64,000 nucleotides of DNA from Eucalyptus grandis (GCF_016545825.1 NC_052618.1:20535561-20599560); one strand, 5' to 3'. Positions 22,770 through 35,352 are shown, numbered from the stretch's first letter. Notes: a model not told the origin generated them from the sequence alone. Program-made: numbers and translations.

Positions 22770-22866
22770 TGACGTGCTGAAACGCCAGCCTTGACGTGCG
22801 GGATGTGTTGGGACGCGCGCTGAGACGCCAGCCTTGACGTATTGGGACGCCAGCCCTGACGCGTTG
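22770..22866. promoter_or_regulatory. Cluster of four TGACG (as-1-like) motifs
   Basis: TGACG begins at 22,770, 22,792, 22,835 and 22,857, giving spacings of 22, 43 and 22 bp, inside degenerate 22-bp repeats that also carry GACGCCAGCC. TGACG is the core bound by plant TGA-type bZIP factors, and paired TGACG boxes form the as-1 element. The cluster lies about 590-680 bp upstream of the MADS start codon. A regulatory role is inferred from motif and position only. Confidence 0.4.
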
Positions 22867-23266
22867 AGACGCCACATGAGCATCCCTCTTGAAAAAGGAA
22901 TTTATTTGAGAGTGCGAAACAAAAGTAATACATGTGTGGCAATTGATTATACGATAACGGCGCTGTCCAAATTCACAGGACCCCGAGAGCCTCGAGCCAA
23001 CTGTCCCAGAGTACGAGGTTTTCTCTTCCCTCTGCCTCTCGAGTACAAAACCTCTACTCTCCTCATTTGACTGACACGTATCCAATGCCGAGTTCCTCAC
23101 GCCGCCCGTGAAAGATGGGCCTCTCGGAAGGAGAGTGTCAGCTAAGATCGTACTCGCGCGAGTGTGCATCGACGGGTGAGTGGGAGAATTAACCTTTTAT
23201 GTCTAGGGTCAATGAACTGACCGCTCTTTAGGGTGAAGAGAATCTACCCAATCTTTGGGTTTCCCT

Positions 23267-23276
23267 TTTATATTAA
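23267..23276 (+). promoter_or_regulatory. Candidate TATA box of the MADS gene
   Basis: TTTATATTAA, about 180 bp upstream of the ATG at 23,453, would place transcription start near 23,300 with a 5' leader of about 150 nt. A CCAAT word lies further upstream near 23,081. No transcript evidence is available here. Confidence 0.4.
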
Positions 23277-23452
23277 TAGGCGCATGCTGCGTATTCTTAA
23301 GCTAGAATCATAAATTTCATGGGCCCGGTTCTGGCCACAAGTATGTAAAGCATCTTGATGCGTGAAACCCAATGCGCCAAAGTGTAGTCATAGATCTGAC
23401 AGATAGAGAGGGCAAAAAACCCTAAGCGCCGAAAGAGGAAGGGCAGTTGAAA

Positions 23453-26400
23453 ATGGGAAGAGGAAAGATCGTGATAAAAAGAATCGATGATTCCACGAGC
23501 AGGCAAGTCACTTTCTCGAAGAGAAGGAAAGGGTTACTCAAGAAGGCAAGGGAGCTTGCCATACTCTGCGACGCCGAGGTGGGAGTCATCGTCTTCTCTT
23601 GCACTGGAAAGCTTTACGATTTTGCGAGCTCTAGGTTAGATCTCTTCCTCATCTTTCCTTCCCTCAAACTCATTATCTTCTATTCTATGCTGAACAATTT
23701 CCTTTGACTATTTTCTGTTGGCTTCTTTCAGTTCCTTCCCTCAAACTCATTCTTTTCTATTCTACGCAAGCTCTAGATTAACTTCTTGCAAAGATAACCA
23801 AAAATATATTGCAATAGATCCTCACCAAAACATGAACATACGTTAATAACAAAAGTATATAATTTCAGGATGAGTATGTTAATATTTGATAGTGAATCTA
23901 CTTTCTCAAACAAAAAAGACTATAGGAAGCTAAAGAGAGCACATATATGTTTTTGAAACATTGACATAGATAGACTCTCTTATAGTCGAAACCCTAAATT
24001 CCCAACGTGATTCTTCCAAAACTATACAAGAATATCTAATATGTACAAAACCAACTTTATTTTTTAGTTCGGTGTCCTCCTGGAACAATTTATATTTGAG
24101 CCCTAATTAATTTCATGCTATGTTGCTGAATGAGGTTAGAATAGTGTGTAAACAACAAGGAAATTAAGATTTAGTCTATATATCAAATTTATTAAAAGGT
24201 TTGCATTGCATGAGTTGTTTTTCAATAGGGCAATGGTATGAAAAAAATTAATGTCTCCAACAGAAGCATAAGATGCTTTTGTTTGTCTTCACTGTAATTT
24301 GGCACGCATGCACGATGCTAATAACGCTATTAAGTGAGAGATCACCTTTTGGTGTCTCTCACTACTTTTCAAGTTTAATTTTTATTTTTAACCGGATAAA
24401 CATAAACAATTTTTTTTTTAAAGAAAAAAACATAAAAATCTTCAGTCTCTTTTGTATATGACCGCCTTCCCATTCTTCACTTGTTAACTTATCTTTGTAT
24501 GGAAATTGTCATTCCTTAACTCAAACCATCTCTCTCCATTAATTGTGTTTTCGACGTCACATTTTGAAAAAATAAATTTTTTTTTTCAAAATATTAGCTA
24601 TATATAGAGATTATTAGTGTGATAAAAAGCGGCGGAATATAAAGACGAGTGATGTGCCATGAAGCCACTCATAATGCGAATTGCGTGCTATGACTTCTTA
24701 TAAAAAAAAAAAAACTATAGACATAATGATAGAAATACAAACCCCTTAACTTTATCATCAATATAAATCCTAATCAGCATGAAATGTCAAAGCCTAATTG
24801 TTTTGTTTTTATAAATTGTGCTATGTGGAGAGACCACATTCAAGCTTTATCCAATAGTTGTATTGTTGTTGTTGTTTAGCCTTTTCTAATGACATTAGAA
24901 TATATAAAATTGATGGATTTTATTTCATAATCTGTAAATTTAAATTCTAAAAGATAGTATATATATATTTTTAAAAGTAGGATGACTAGAATTTGGTTTT
25001 ACATGATTCCCCTTTAAGCGAGTGATACTATTTCATATACCAATTTTTCAGAATGAGATGGAAATTATGAACGCATGATACATAACTCTTTTATTGATTT
25101 CATTAGTTTCATATCACATTTCTTATATGAATATATGAGGTTAGGAATCTAGATGATCGTAGCATGTGTTGGATGTCAATAATCACCATGTTCAACAATT
25201 AAACGCTATGGAAAATAAATAAAATTTAGTTTTGTTACACTGAAACAGAACACTACGCAAGCACAACATTAACTTTCAAAGTTGGAAACATAGAATGCTG
25301 AAAGGATAAAAACATAACTAAAATAGTTTTGGGATCGAGGGAGTTTACTTGAGGGATCGATAGATTTGATACTATTTCGAAAAGGTCAAAGGTAGGGATT
25401 TATTTTGCTGTTTACGTTAATGCTAACCGATCTAAAGTTCAAGCTGTTAAGTAAGGCGTGGTTGAATTTTCCAACACAATGACATTCCACCTGTGCATAA
25501 GCTAAATTTACCTTGATATTAAATCATGGAAATTGATAATGAAAGAGCAAAATAAACGGTATGGAGATGTCGAAATACATGGCTTATTGCTCTATTACCA
25601 GTTGAAAATAAAATCCGATAAAATTGGCCCTATGTTAATGTATATGTATCATTTTTATGTAGTTGGGGATGTAAACATGGTAAAAAAAAAAACAAGAAAA
25701 CAAGGCTAGAATTAGAAAAACTGAAGCTACCACAGCAATTTGATATTCTAGGGTTCCGAGAAAAAGAAAATGACTTTAGACTCCATTTTTTGTTTAGTGG
25801 AAAAGGAATGATTTTGAAAATATTTTCTTAAAAATGATCTTTTACATTGTTTGTAAAATGAATGAATAAAAAATGTTTTCACAATCCAAGAACATGTTTA
25901 GACATAAATTATTATCAATAATAAAAATATTTTTTATTGACTAACTATTTCAAGCACCTTTAGAGTTTTTCGGTAGTTCCTAACTTCATCTTCAACTGTA
26001 GCAACCTTTTTGTCAAAGTTAGGGGTGATCGGTTCTAAGGTGGGTAAGTTCCTTACTTGGAACGTGGAACCTACAATGTTATAATTGGTTCCTCGTTTTT
26101 GGACCCTAGAACTTACCATGTTTGGTTGAACTGGTTTTGAAACCTACCTTGTTTATTCCGGTCCGGTCTTAGGGTCAACCCAAGAGCCTATTTTCTTTCT
26201 TTCGTTTTTTCTTTTTCCTTTTTTTTTGGTTTAATTTTTGTAGCGAAATCATATGAGATTATGAGTAACAAAATGATCCAAAGTAAAAGATGAACAACAT
26301 AAATCCTTATCCACCAAAAAAAATAATCCACGAGATGAATATGTAATCATGTAATATTATAAATAATAAACAGTTCGAAAATGTAACATGAAACACAAAT

Positions 26401-29400
26401 TATAAAACTCCATTCTCCATTCATATATATAAATTTAGGGGAAGATGAAAGATTGGTGAGAAGTTCCGAAAAAGGACAAAATACGAAGGAGTGATGATGT
26501 TAGAATTTAGGGGAAAAAGAAATTAGGATCTTGGTTTTTAGTTTATAAATCTAGTTCCAAAACCAGTCCAAAACAATGCGGTCTGATCCGGTTCTTAGGT
26601 GGGTATTCACTTAGAACCTATTCCTAGACCGATTATAACTTGTTCCTAAAATTTGGAACCTACTCTCGAAACAGTTCCAACGGAAACTGGTTCCCGAACT
26701 TGTTTCTCGGCTGATTTGATTTGGTTCCTTGGTAGAATTGGTTTGGTTGCTCACCCCTAATCAAAGTGCTCAAGACCATGTGAACCAGAAACATTCTAAT
26801 TAGGCTAGTCTGTAACTCGAATTGTACCTCTACAAGATAAGCAAAGCTTTTTAAAAGGTCCAAACTTCGTCGACTTAAGTTTGTCATGTTCGCTTTATAT
26901 GAACATGTACCGAGTGTCCCTCCTTAAAATTGTTTTAGCCTTTACTGTTGCTATTACCTCCTCATAGACCATTTAAATATGTTCTGCAAAAGCCTTAACA
27001 TCATCGCTTACTATAGCCTCTTGTGAAAAATAGAACAAGATCAAGCAGACGATGAGGATCGACCAAAGTATATGCTTCCACTAGGGTCTTCTTTATGCTT
27101 CCATTCACTAACTTGTAGGCAAATTTGAGCAAATGATCCCAACTCTTCATTTTTTTCCCAATGATAAACCCCATCATATTACCAGAGCTTTTGTTGACCA
27201 TTTCTGTCTAAAATAAATGCTGAATCTCCTCCATGAAGTCCAACATTGGCCTATGAGTTTACCATGTTTATCAGCGAGTCAGAATACCATGTGGCCTTTC
27301 AACTTCTGAAAAGAACAACTCAACGTCATCAAGTATGCCTTATTCCGAACAGTCAATCCACTAAAACAAGAAAGAGAATCAAAGCCTCTGTTGGCTATGG
27401 AAGTGCTGACATGAAATCCATTATCAAATGAATCAAACGGGCTTCTGGTATTGCTGAATGCAGGTATTAAACTGTGTTTGAGTGTTCCTCCCAAATTGAC
27501 AAGACAAGACTCTCACCAGGTCTTGGTACATCGGCCAAAATGACAATCTGGCCATCAGTTTAATGGTTTTATCCTTGTTCAAATGTCTTGACTTCAAATA
27601 AACAATCACCATGCAACCTAGTGACCATAAGGATCAATGGGTAACTCATTTTTTAGCTCTTCAAACCTTAAAACACGAGTGCTCAACACGAGTGCTCAAC
27701 ATACTTAAAAATGGGGATCTCTTGCTCAACTCAACGCCTCTACCAGTACATTAGATTCTCCCCATTTGAGATTCAATGAAATGTTGAATTAATTCGAAAA
27801 TGACCTCCATTCCACATGTTTTTCAGTAACCTTCTTCTTGGAATTTCAGTATCCAAAAAAGTTCAACAGTCCCCTGAAATGACAGACCTTGACGGGTACA
27901 ACCTTAGGGAAAATCCACAAGTCTCACACACTTCATTGGTGATTTTAGTAATAATGGTAACAACTTTCAATAGATATTTCAAGAGTTGACGAGGATTTTG
28001 GAGTTGACAGGAGGGGACTTGCGCATTTGCACTACGCAGATAAACCTCAAGTTGTTTGTGCATTCATTTTACAATTTTAGAAGTAATACCACATAAAGTA
28101 CTACAACAATGAAATGTATAAGTCTATCTATAAAGTTCAATTTCGCAGCATGCAGTCGGTGCTACAACGTTACAGGGAGTTAAGGGAGGAAGGCCACCAA
28201 CTACTTAATCCAGCTTCAGAAATCATGGTAAGAATCTGAAACGACCTCCTCTTTTTCTAGTTTTCATGGAAGCTATAGATGTCTTTGACTTTCAAAGGAC
28301 TCATTTTACGCAAAAATGGCATCAGCATCCTCTGAAAACTTGGTCATTCTATTAGCAATTTCACACTCTAGCTGTAAAAGTGCACCTGCATAATACCACG
28401 CTTCACTGTCATAATGTCTCACTTTATCATTTTAACAAGCAAAAAATGCATGAGAAATATTTTACCTAATGTGAACATGTTTTGGCAGTAAAACTAAAGA
28501 TTAGCTGCATATAAAACTTTGACTATCCCAGAAAGTGGCAAGAAAGTTTTTGTGAAATGTAGCCTAAAATAAATCTTTCCTTAGAAGAACATAGCAACTA
28601 ATGTAGCCAAAAAATGACATTTGCCGCAACAATTGGAGATATAACAGTCCAGTCCTTACAAATAGTTCCACAAAAGCTAAACGTAGTATTGTTGTTTAAA
28701 ATGTGCTTAACCAAGTACACTACCAAATAAGATCTCTATAGCTAAATATAGTATTGTTGTTTAAAATGTGTTTAACCACAGAATCTACCAAATAAGATCT
28801 CAATCTACCTTTTGCTATTCGATGAAGGAGTGATTTAACATTTAATTGCTCTAATACTCGCCCTCACTCCTCAGCTGGACTCTAGCATGGAAATATATAA
28901 TTTGGGAAGTAAATAGGAGCTAGAGAGATTTTAACTCATGATATCCTACTTTGATACCATGTGAAAATTTGTGGAATCATTGTCAATTGTTTTAAAAGTT
29001 TAAGCTATTAGATAAATGTATGGTTTAGTATTTAATTACTTTAACACTCCCCATCACTTGTAAGCTGGACTTTAGTCTAAGCTTAATACATAATTTGGGT
29101 GGCAAATAGAGTTTGAAGAGATTTGAATTTAGGACCTCTTACTCTAATATCATGTGAGAATTTATGGAATCACTGATAACTATTCTAAAAACTTAAACTA
29201 TTAAATGAAGGTGTGATTTAATGTCTGATTACTCTAACAACCGAAATTATTTTTTTAACCCTAGGCCTATTTAATAAACATGGAGTCTGAACGTTAGGAT
29301 GGAAGGGAATGGGATTAACTCACTTGAAAGTCATTATTCAAGCTGAGAAACTTCGGCCAGGATTCTTCACCAACTAATCCGTGCATAATGATGACATCCC

Positions 29401-30346
29401 CATAATGCATGGCTTCAAGACTAGATATCTAACTGAATACAAACAAGAAAAATACACAAAAAATAGACTGCAAGAGCAGTGCAGCAGGGGTCATCAGAGA
29501 ATGTCGAAGACCCTACTTGCCGCAAATGCTTCCCCGATCAAACACCAAATTCAATTTGGTAGAAACTGTCACAGTTAATTTAATCAGCACTCAATGGAAA
29601 AAAACTCACTTCCGTATGCTTTCATGATAGCTCACCACCTCCAATGGAATCTCCAAAACTTTTACTTAGTAGTAAAATAGCTATAAAGCATCCATTAGAA
29701 ATATATCATAGGCAGGTTCTTACCTTACAGATCCCAGCTGCAGTTGTACTAGTCTACTTACTCCTAGGCTCACCTGTTCCATCAGTCCTCATCAGTCATC
29801 ATGGCCATTGAAATCCATGTAACGCTTTCAGAACTATCCCATTGTTAAACATGCACCACATCAATGCCTTTCCGTTCATCAACTTTTCTGTTTTGCTACT
29901 TCTATGATGTTCCCAGCATTGCCAAAGAGAAGTCACAAGCTTAAGACAACAGCTACAGCAACTGCAAGAGCGTTACAGGTACAGTAATTTTCCTCTTGGT
30001 CTTGAGTTTTTGGAGAAATGTACATGAATCGTGTAGAAGTGGATTTCCTCAAGGATTGAGGACTCTTCCAATTATCTCACTGAATAATATTTAGCATGCT
30101 TACCCGACTTAGAATTTCTATTCCAACTGTTAGCATTTGTTAAAATTATCATCTTGTAGATTGAGGAATATCAAGAATCAGTTTTCAAAAAGTGCATATC
30201 TTTTTGGTGTCGAAGAATCCATATAATTAACTCCACTCAGAGCCAAAAAAAAGAGAGTGTTGTTTGTAATGTATCAGCCAATTACCCTCATGTAATGTCT
30301 AGTCTAGGAAAATACGTCCGCAGTTTATCGATGTCCAATGAGAGAA

Positions 30347-30378
<32 letters not shown>

Positions 30379-31974
30379 GTATGTATATGTCATCTTGTCA
30401 ATCATGTGCAGTGAGAATCCTTGCATAGAGCTGGTGAAACCGTGGGCAAATAGTGCAACACAGCAATTATTTCATAACCAAAGAAGGCAACTACTTCTCT
30501 TATAATCATTAAGCATAATCACTCAGCCAAGCATATTCTATCTACTTGGTGTCAATGTTTCAGGAGAGCTACTAATGTCCAGGCGGAGGTAGCATAAAGT
30601 ATTGTTTGTTGCAATCTAATGGATCTTCTTTGTCCGTGAACAACGTGTTCGTCAATTAGGCCCAACAAGTTTTTTATTGGGAGACGGGACAATAAATTCA
30701 GGGATTAATTTTCAAACTATCACATTAGGGGTGTACTTCTATTTATTTTGGATGAGCTGCCAGGACAAAGAAATCCGGAAACTATCACATTTTGAGTATA
30801 CTTTCTGAAATATTTTGGCTGAGCTGCCAGAAAATAGAAATTCAGAATGTTTCCTCGAGTTTCAACAATCTTGGGAAGCTAGACTGGGTCCAAAACTTTA
30901 AAAATGACTAATTTCATTGATAAAATCAGCAAAGTCGTTTCAGAATTGCTAAAGCAACTCATCATGACAGCTTCTAGATTTGATAATGTGGCAAATTATA
31001 CATTAGAAGAATGTCTATTCTCTTAACTAATGGATTGGAAAGAGTATTGGATGCCTCATGATATGATATGCTATCAGAATGTCAAGCATCAAGAGACATG
31101 AGAAGGTCTTCAAACTGAGTCAAGAAATAGATAAGTTTTTGAGTCTAGGCATGATATTGTCTCTTCAATCTGACGCATGCAGGCAATTGATGGGAGAACA
31201 ACTCTCTGGCCTCAGTGTCAAAGATCTGCATAATCTAGAAAAACAACTGGAGATGAGCCTAGAGGTTGTCCGTGCCAAAAAGGTACTAGCTGAATATCTG
31301 CCTCAAACTGTCAAACTTTGTTTCTGTATTATTACCAAATCCAGCAAAAGACACACCACTTCCTCAATATATGCAAGGAATAATTCTGGTAATTCTTTCT
31401 CAGCAGAAGCAAATTTTCTCTGACGAGATAGAAGAGCTGAACCTTAAGGTTTTCACAAACTGGCGACTTCATTCCAATGGTATGGTTATCAACCATCAAG
31501 TGACTCACAAAAGCTTAATTCATTCCAGGGAAACGCGATGCATCAGGAAAACATAGAGCTGCATCAGAAGATAAATCTCCTCCTCCAGGAAAATAATGCA
31601 TTGAGAAAGAAGGTATTAGTTCAGATGACAAGGGCATCTATTACATCTACTTAAACCAGAATCAAATCATTACTCATCTGTTATTTTACTGACAAATTTC
31701 CTAATCCATAGATTCACAAAGCAAGGGATGTCAATGAAGGTAACCAATATTCCCATGAACCATTGGATAGGGCCATAGTACATGATGTGTTTGCACCTTC
31801 AAACCTCCGGCTAAGCCAGCCACAGCCTCAGAGTAAAGAAGCCCGTCTAGAAGCAACCCATCTGGGGTAAATTTTCCAACTCAATTATTTTGAAGATTAT
31901 ATTTTATATCAAGGTTATTTTTGTTCCACAAAAGATCTGATTAAGCACTGTGAATCAGATTGCGACTGCATTAG
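23453..31974 (+). CDS. MIKC-type MADS-box transcription factor, AGL17/ANR1/AGL16-like
   Basis: Predicted exons: 23,453-23,634, 28,149-28,227, 29,917-29,978, 31,183-31,282, 31,407-31,448, 31,529-31,612, 31,712-31,866, 31,959-31,974 (stop TAG). All introns are GT-AG, and the 720-nt sum stays in frame for 239 aa. Exon sizes 182/79/62/100/42 are the classic MIKC pattern. Residues 1-57 form the MADS DNA-binding and dimerisation domain ([25 protein letters not shown]). A short I region follows, then the K-domain coiled coil (about 88-170, including [15 protein letters not shown]), and a C-terminus ending [21 protein letters not shown] and the LGL.L tail point to the AGL17 clade, nuclear regulators linked in Arabidopsis to root nitrate response, stomata and flowering time. 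Start chosen at the ATG of MGRGK. Odd: residues 88-89 are His-Cys where the family has Phe-Trp (FWQRE). Confidence 0.93.
26020..26759. mobile_element. hAT-type MITE in MADS intron 1
   Basis: Termini TAGGGGTGA (26,020) and TCACCCCTA (ending 26,759) are inverted repeats of the usual plant hAT non-autonomous type. An 8-bp target-site duplication flanks it with one mismatch (26,012-26,019 GTCAAAGT; 26,760-26,767 ATCAAAGT). The interior repeats GGTTC/GGAACC words on both strands and has no transposase. 740 bp long. Confidence 0.8.
27001..27245 (-). pseudogene. Ty3/gypsy integrase relic in MADS intron 1
   Basis: On the minus strand 27,201-27,001 reads [21 protein letters not shown] followed by [13 protein letters not shown], then LDLVLF. 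This parallels the gypsy integrase C-terminal stretch in which EVVNRSLGN..LRxLVG..xxWD..FAYN..VNxSTG precedes a DLVPL linker. Upstream minus sequence to about 27,500 may continue it, but with stops. It is a short decayed fragment with no LTRs seen. Confidence 0.45.
28675..28804. repeat. 65-bp tandem duplication in MADS intron 2
   Basis: Two direct copies, offset 65 bp, sharing AGTATTGTTGTTTAAAATGT and CTACCAAATAAGATCTC. Confidence 0.8.
28814..29245. repeat. About 190-bp tandem repeat in MADS intron 2
   Basis: Three starts at about 28,814, 29,004 and 29,197 share GCTATT.GATGAAGG.GTGATTTA, the CTCTAA block and AGCTGGACT; the third copy is partial. Diverged by eye to roughly 75-80 percent. Confidence 0.7.
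30347..30390. repeat. (AT)n/(GTAT)n microsatellite in MADS intron 3
   Basis: Run of AT dinucleotides followed by GTAT tetranucleotides. Confidence 0.95.
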
Positions 31975-32068
31975 GGACAGTGGATGGTTATCAGCCGTAT
32001 TGTCTTGGAAGCTAGCAGACAGTCTAAAAGCTCAAGCTCCTACAAGTGTTGAGTTCATTCCAGACAAC

Positions 32069-32074
32069 AATAAA
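32069..32074 (+). terminator. Candidate poly(A) signal of the MADS gene
   Basis: AATAAA 95 nt after the predicted stop codon, with a second AATAAT/AATAAAA-like word next to it. Suitable position for 3' end formation. Confidence 0.5.
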
Positions 32075-33034
32075 TAATAAAAGCAAGACAATATGCCAGA
32101 AGGTACTCACCACCATCGGCTAAGTTGTCCTCTTCGTTCTAACCGATATCTGTTAGAAGGTTTACACTGCCAATTCTACTGCTTTTCTTCCAGAGGTGTG
32201 CCCTCTACAGTTTCTAAACAATTTAAAAATATTTGCAAACTTTCGTAGATTATAGTTTGAAACCCGCACATTATGTGCATGAGATGGGGTCCAAAAGGAT
32301 GCACTTCTCTATTGCTATGTGACTCATACGCACGAAGAATGAAGAGATACGGAAATAATATAATGCATCTGAGAGTTTGTTCAGCTTCCTTTTGTGACAA
32401 AGTATGCGCAATCTTCATTGATAAATTGCAACCATAAATAAACAGTCGGTTAGCCTCGCACAGTCGGTAAACACAGAGGAGAAGCTGCTTAAAATTGAAA
32501 ATTCAAGCCAGCACAACAATTTTGAACATCCCTTCGGTCGTAATGCAGTGGATAGGACGAAACATAGCGGGCAAGTCAACCAACATGTGCACTGCTCATT
32601 CCTTGTCAACACAAAGCCATATTACATACAGAGCAAGTATGCGACCATCCGCATGAACTTTACTTTTCATGTCCTGACTCGATTGATTTCCTCATTACTT
32701 ACCCTTTTAGGAGTCTTCATCTAAATTACCTTCATTTGACATGAAGAACAACCCTCTTAAGCCTCTAAGCGTCACGCAGACCACCCAATTAGGATGATTA
32801 GGAATCTATTTTCCATGCTGCTGCAATTCCTAATACGAAGTCATCGCTGGACTAGCCATGAATTATTTCTTTCTTCAGTGATCCCACCATGTTAACACAG
32901 CTACATCTTCGGGATATCTTCTTTGCGAACGAAGATGGCAAGACCTAATACATTTTCTTTCACTATTTTCGGCCACATTTATGCAAGGAATTCTTGTGGG
33001 AGAAAAAGAGGGTGATGGGTCGTTAGAGAGAAAA
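32075..33034. other. Intergenic, no gene recognised
   Basis: Sequence between the MADS 3' end and CopC. Only short open frames on both strands, none with a recognisable domain. Confidence 0.5.
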
Positions 33035-33632
33035 AGCTATTGTAAATTAAGTCGGATCGCAATCAATTGGAGCGGAATTACAACTATCAGAATTGTGTAA
33101 TGCAGAATGTAAATAACACCACAGATGAGAAAAAAGAACGACACACCCGAAATTTTTTATGTGGAAAACCCAAGATGGGAAAAATCACGGGAAGCTAATC
33201 TAGGCTATAATCCAAGGGTTACAATTAACACTCCGACAATGTTTATCTCACAATAAGTCCTCACAACTATCACAAAACACATCATCTCTTAAAAACTCTT
33301 AAGAACTCTCGTGTTTACTTACGTTGTTGAAGACTTTTGTAATCTCTCTTGAAGTATTTTCTGGTGCTCTTTAAATTTCCATCCAATCCTTCTATTTAGA
33401 GTGGTAGACCTCCACCCAAATTAAGAATCTTGCCTGATTGGTAATCACCTCCTAGTTAGAAACTTTCCCGATTCATTGAATTCCTCTAATTTAGTCATTC
33501 TCTAGAATTATATTCTGGCATTTTTTTTTCATGTCCTACCATAATAAGATTGCCTTCCTATTATGTAATCTTGATAAGCAATCTTCAGGATATTCCAAAT
33601 TGACTCCCAAACGTGTTGGGCTGCTCCCAACA
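33035..33632 (-). repeat. CopC 3' LTR
   Basis: Matches 37,702-38,347. Plus-strand end is GGGCTGCTCCCAACA against GGGTTGCTCCTAACA in the partner. The first base of the left end appears mutated (AG where the partner has TG). Confidence 0.8.
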
Positions 33633-33639
33633 AATCTCC

Positions 33640-34440
33640 TCCAAGCCTGTCATGGAGGGTATTAAACATTCTTATCACTTTGATAAGCCGACCTCCTTCC
33701 TACACAATTTTAGTTTCTTCGTAGGTAGAGACTTGGTCAACATATCGGCACCATTTTTGTTTCGTGTGAATCTTCCCAAGCATCAATTGCTTCTTTTCCA
33801 ACACTTCTCGTATCTAATGATACCTAATATTAATTTGCTTTGTCCCCAAATGAAATGTAGAATTTTTACTGAGATGAATAGCGCTTTGGCTATAGCAATG
33901 CACAACATACTCATCTTGCTTCTAGCCCAACTCTTGCAAACATCTCTTCATCCATAACATCTCTTTGCTAGCTTCAGTGGCAGCTATGTATTCAGCCTTT
34001 GTTGTGAACAGTGCAACACACTTTTACAATCTTGATTGCCAAAAGACAACAAAATTCATTAAATAATCAAACGTAGATCGCCTAGAATCTACATCTCCCA
34101 CAATGTCTGCATCGATGAACCCCTCGCGTATCATATTTCCATCACCAAAACACAAACACAAACTACATACACCTTAAAGATACCTAAGTATTCTCTTGAC
34201 AACCTAATGTTGTTTATTGAGATTTGACATGTATTGGCTAACAATTCCAATAGCATACTCAATATCTAGTTGTGTGCACACCATTGCATACATGAAACTT
34301 TCAACAGCAGAGGTATAAGGAATTTTCATCATCTCTTCCTTCTCCCTTTCACTCGGGAGACATTGCATCGTGCTTAGATGAAAATGACTAGCCAAAGGTG
34401 AGTTGGTTGCTTTGACGTTGCTCATGTTGAATCTTTGCAC
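33640..34440 (-). pseudogene. CopC RNase H remnant
   Basis: 34,440-34,204 covers the RT-RNase H connection (VQRFNMSNVKATNSPLASHF-like, then YTSAVESFMYAM). From about 34,140 down to 33,640 the minus strand keeps DSRRSTFDYLM, TTKAEYIAATEASKE, QLQELG..QDEYVVHC and GADMLTKSLP-like words with stops between. This is the usual C-terminus of a copia polyprotein. Confidence 0.75.
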
Positions 34441-34517
34441 AACTTTCTGTACATATCTCTCTTGGGATAATCATAATTTCCATAAGCTCTATCGCACGAT
34501 ATCCTCATCCCAAGTAT

Positions 34518-35352
34518 TTACATTGCCGGTCCAAGGTTCTTCATGGCAAATTCCTTACTCAACTCGTCCTTGACTTTTATGATTTTCCCAACATCATGCC
34601 CCATAATTAACATATCATCAATGAATAATAAAAGAATCACACAATGATCTCTCGTCGTCTTCTTGTATTCATTCCTCTCCATGAATGAATCAAACTTCTT
34701 GAACCATTGCCTTGGAGCTTGTTTGAGCCCGTGGAGAGTCTTTTTCAACCTGTATACAAGATTTTCCTTACCTTTGGTCACAAAACCATGGAGCTGCTCC
34801 ATACATATCTCCTTATCAAGATCACCATGTAAGAATGTCGTTTTAACATCAAGTTGCTCGACTTCTAAGTTCAAGGTTACTGTCAAATTAAAAACTACTC
34901 GAATAGATGACATATTTATAACAAGAGAGAAAATCTCCTAATAATAAACTCCCTTATGCTAACTGAAACCGTTCACCACCAATCTTGCATTGTAACCGAC
35001 TCTTTGGTAACTTCACCAAATTATAGGTATGATTACCACACAAGGATTTGATCTCTTCTTGCATTATCTTCATCCATTCATTCTTGTGGGTATCAATTTC
35101 CACTTCTTGGAAATTCTCTGATTCTCCTCCACCAGTGAGAAACACATACTCGTTTGAGAGGATTTTTTGTTAGGCTGCCTCTCTTATTGATCTCCTTGGT
35201 TGCTCTTGAGGAACATCATCGATATCAATTTTTTCCTCCTTAACCTCATTATCAACAACTATATCTCCACCATCTTCATTATTAGTCTTGACCTCAACTC
35301 CTTCTGCAGCCTCATCGTTAGCTATAGTCTTAGTTTGTGCTCGTTGACCCAA
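34518..35352 (-). pseudogene. CopC reverse transcriptase remnant
   Basis: 35,352-35,170 is an acidic linker that ends PRRSIR. 35,145-34,954 holds the NEWMKIMQEEIKSL RT entry. 34,913-34,518 holds VEQLDVKTTFLHGDLDKEI, LHGLKQAPRQW and LLLFIDDMLIMG. The last is the active-site motif, with FIDD instead of YVDD. Frame changes between the parts. Confidence 0.85.

Larger units (their letters stand above)
23635..28148 (+). other. MADS intron 1 (4.5 kb)
   Basis: Donor GTTAGA after the split Ser codon of exon 1; acceptor TTTCGCAG before exon 2. It is unusually long relative to introns 4-7 (80-124 bp), and its size is partly due to the hAT MITE and the integrase relic. The remaining sequence is AT-rich with no further gene. 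Long first or second introns of MIKC genes often carry regulatory sites; none is proven here. Confidence 0.8.

Noticed and set aside
23447..23452. Start of the MADS protein two codons upstream at TTG
   Set aside because: MIKC proteins begin at MGRGK; the ATG at 23,453 is the family start, and TTG is not used as a normal plant nuclear start.
31079..31423. Single-exon reading of the MADS exon 4 region as a 114-codon gene
   Set aside because: The frame runs through a typical intron acceptor and donor; exon 4 (31,183-31,282) fits the family exactly, so the rest is intron.
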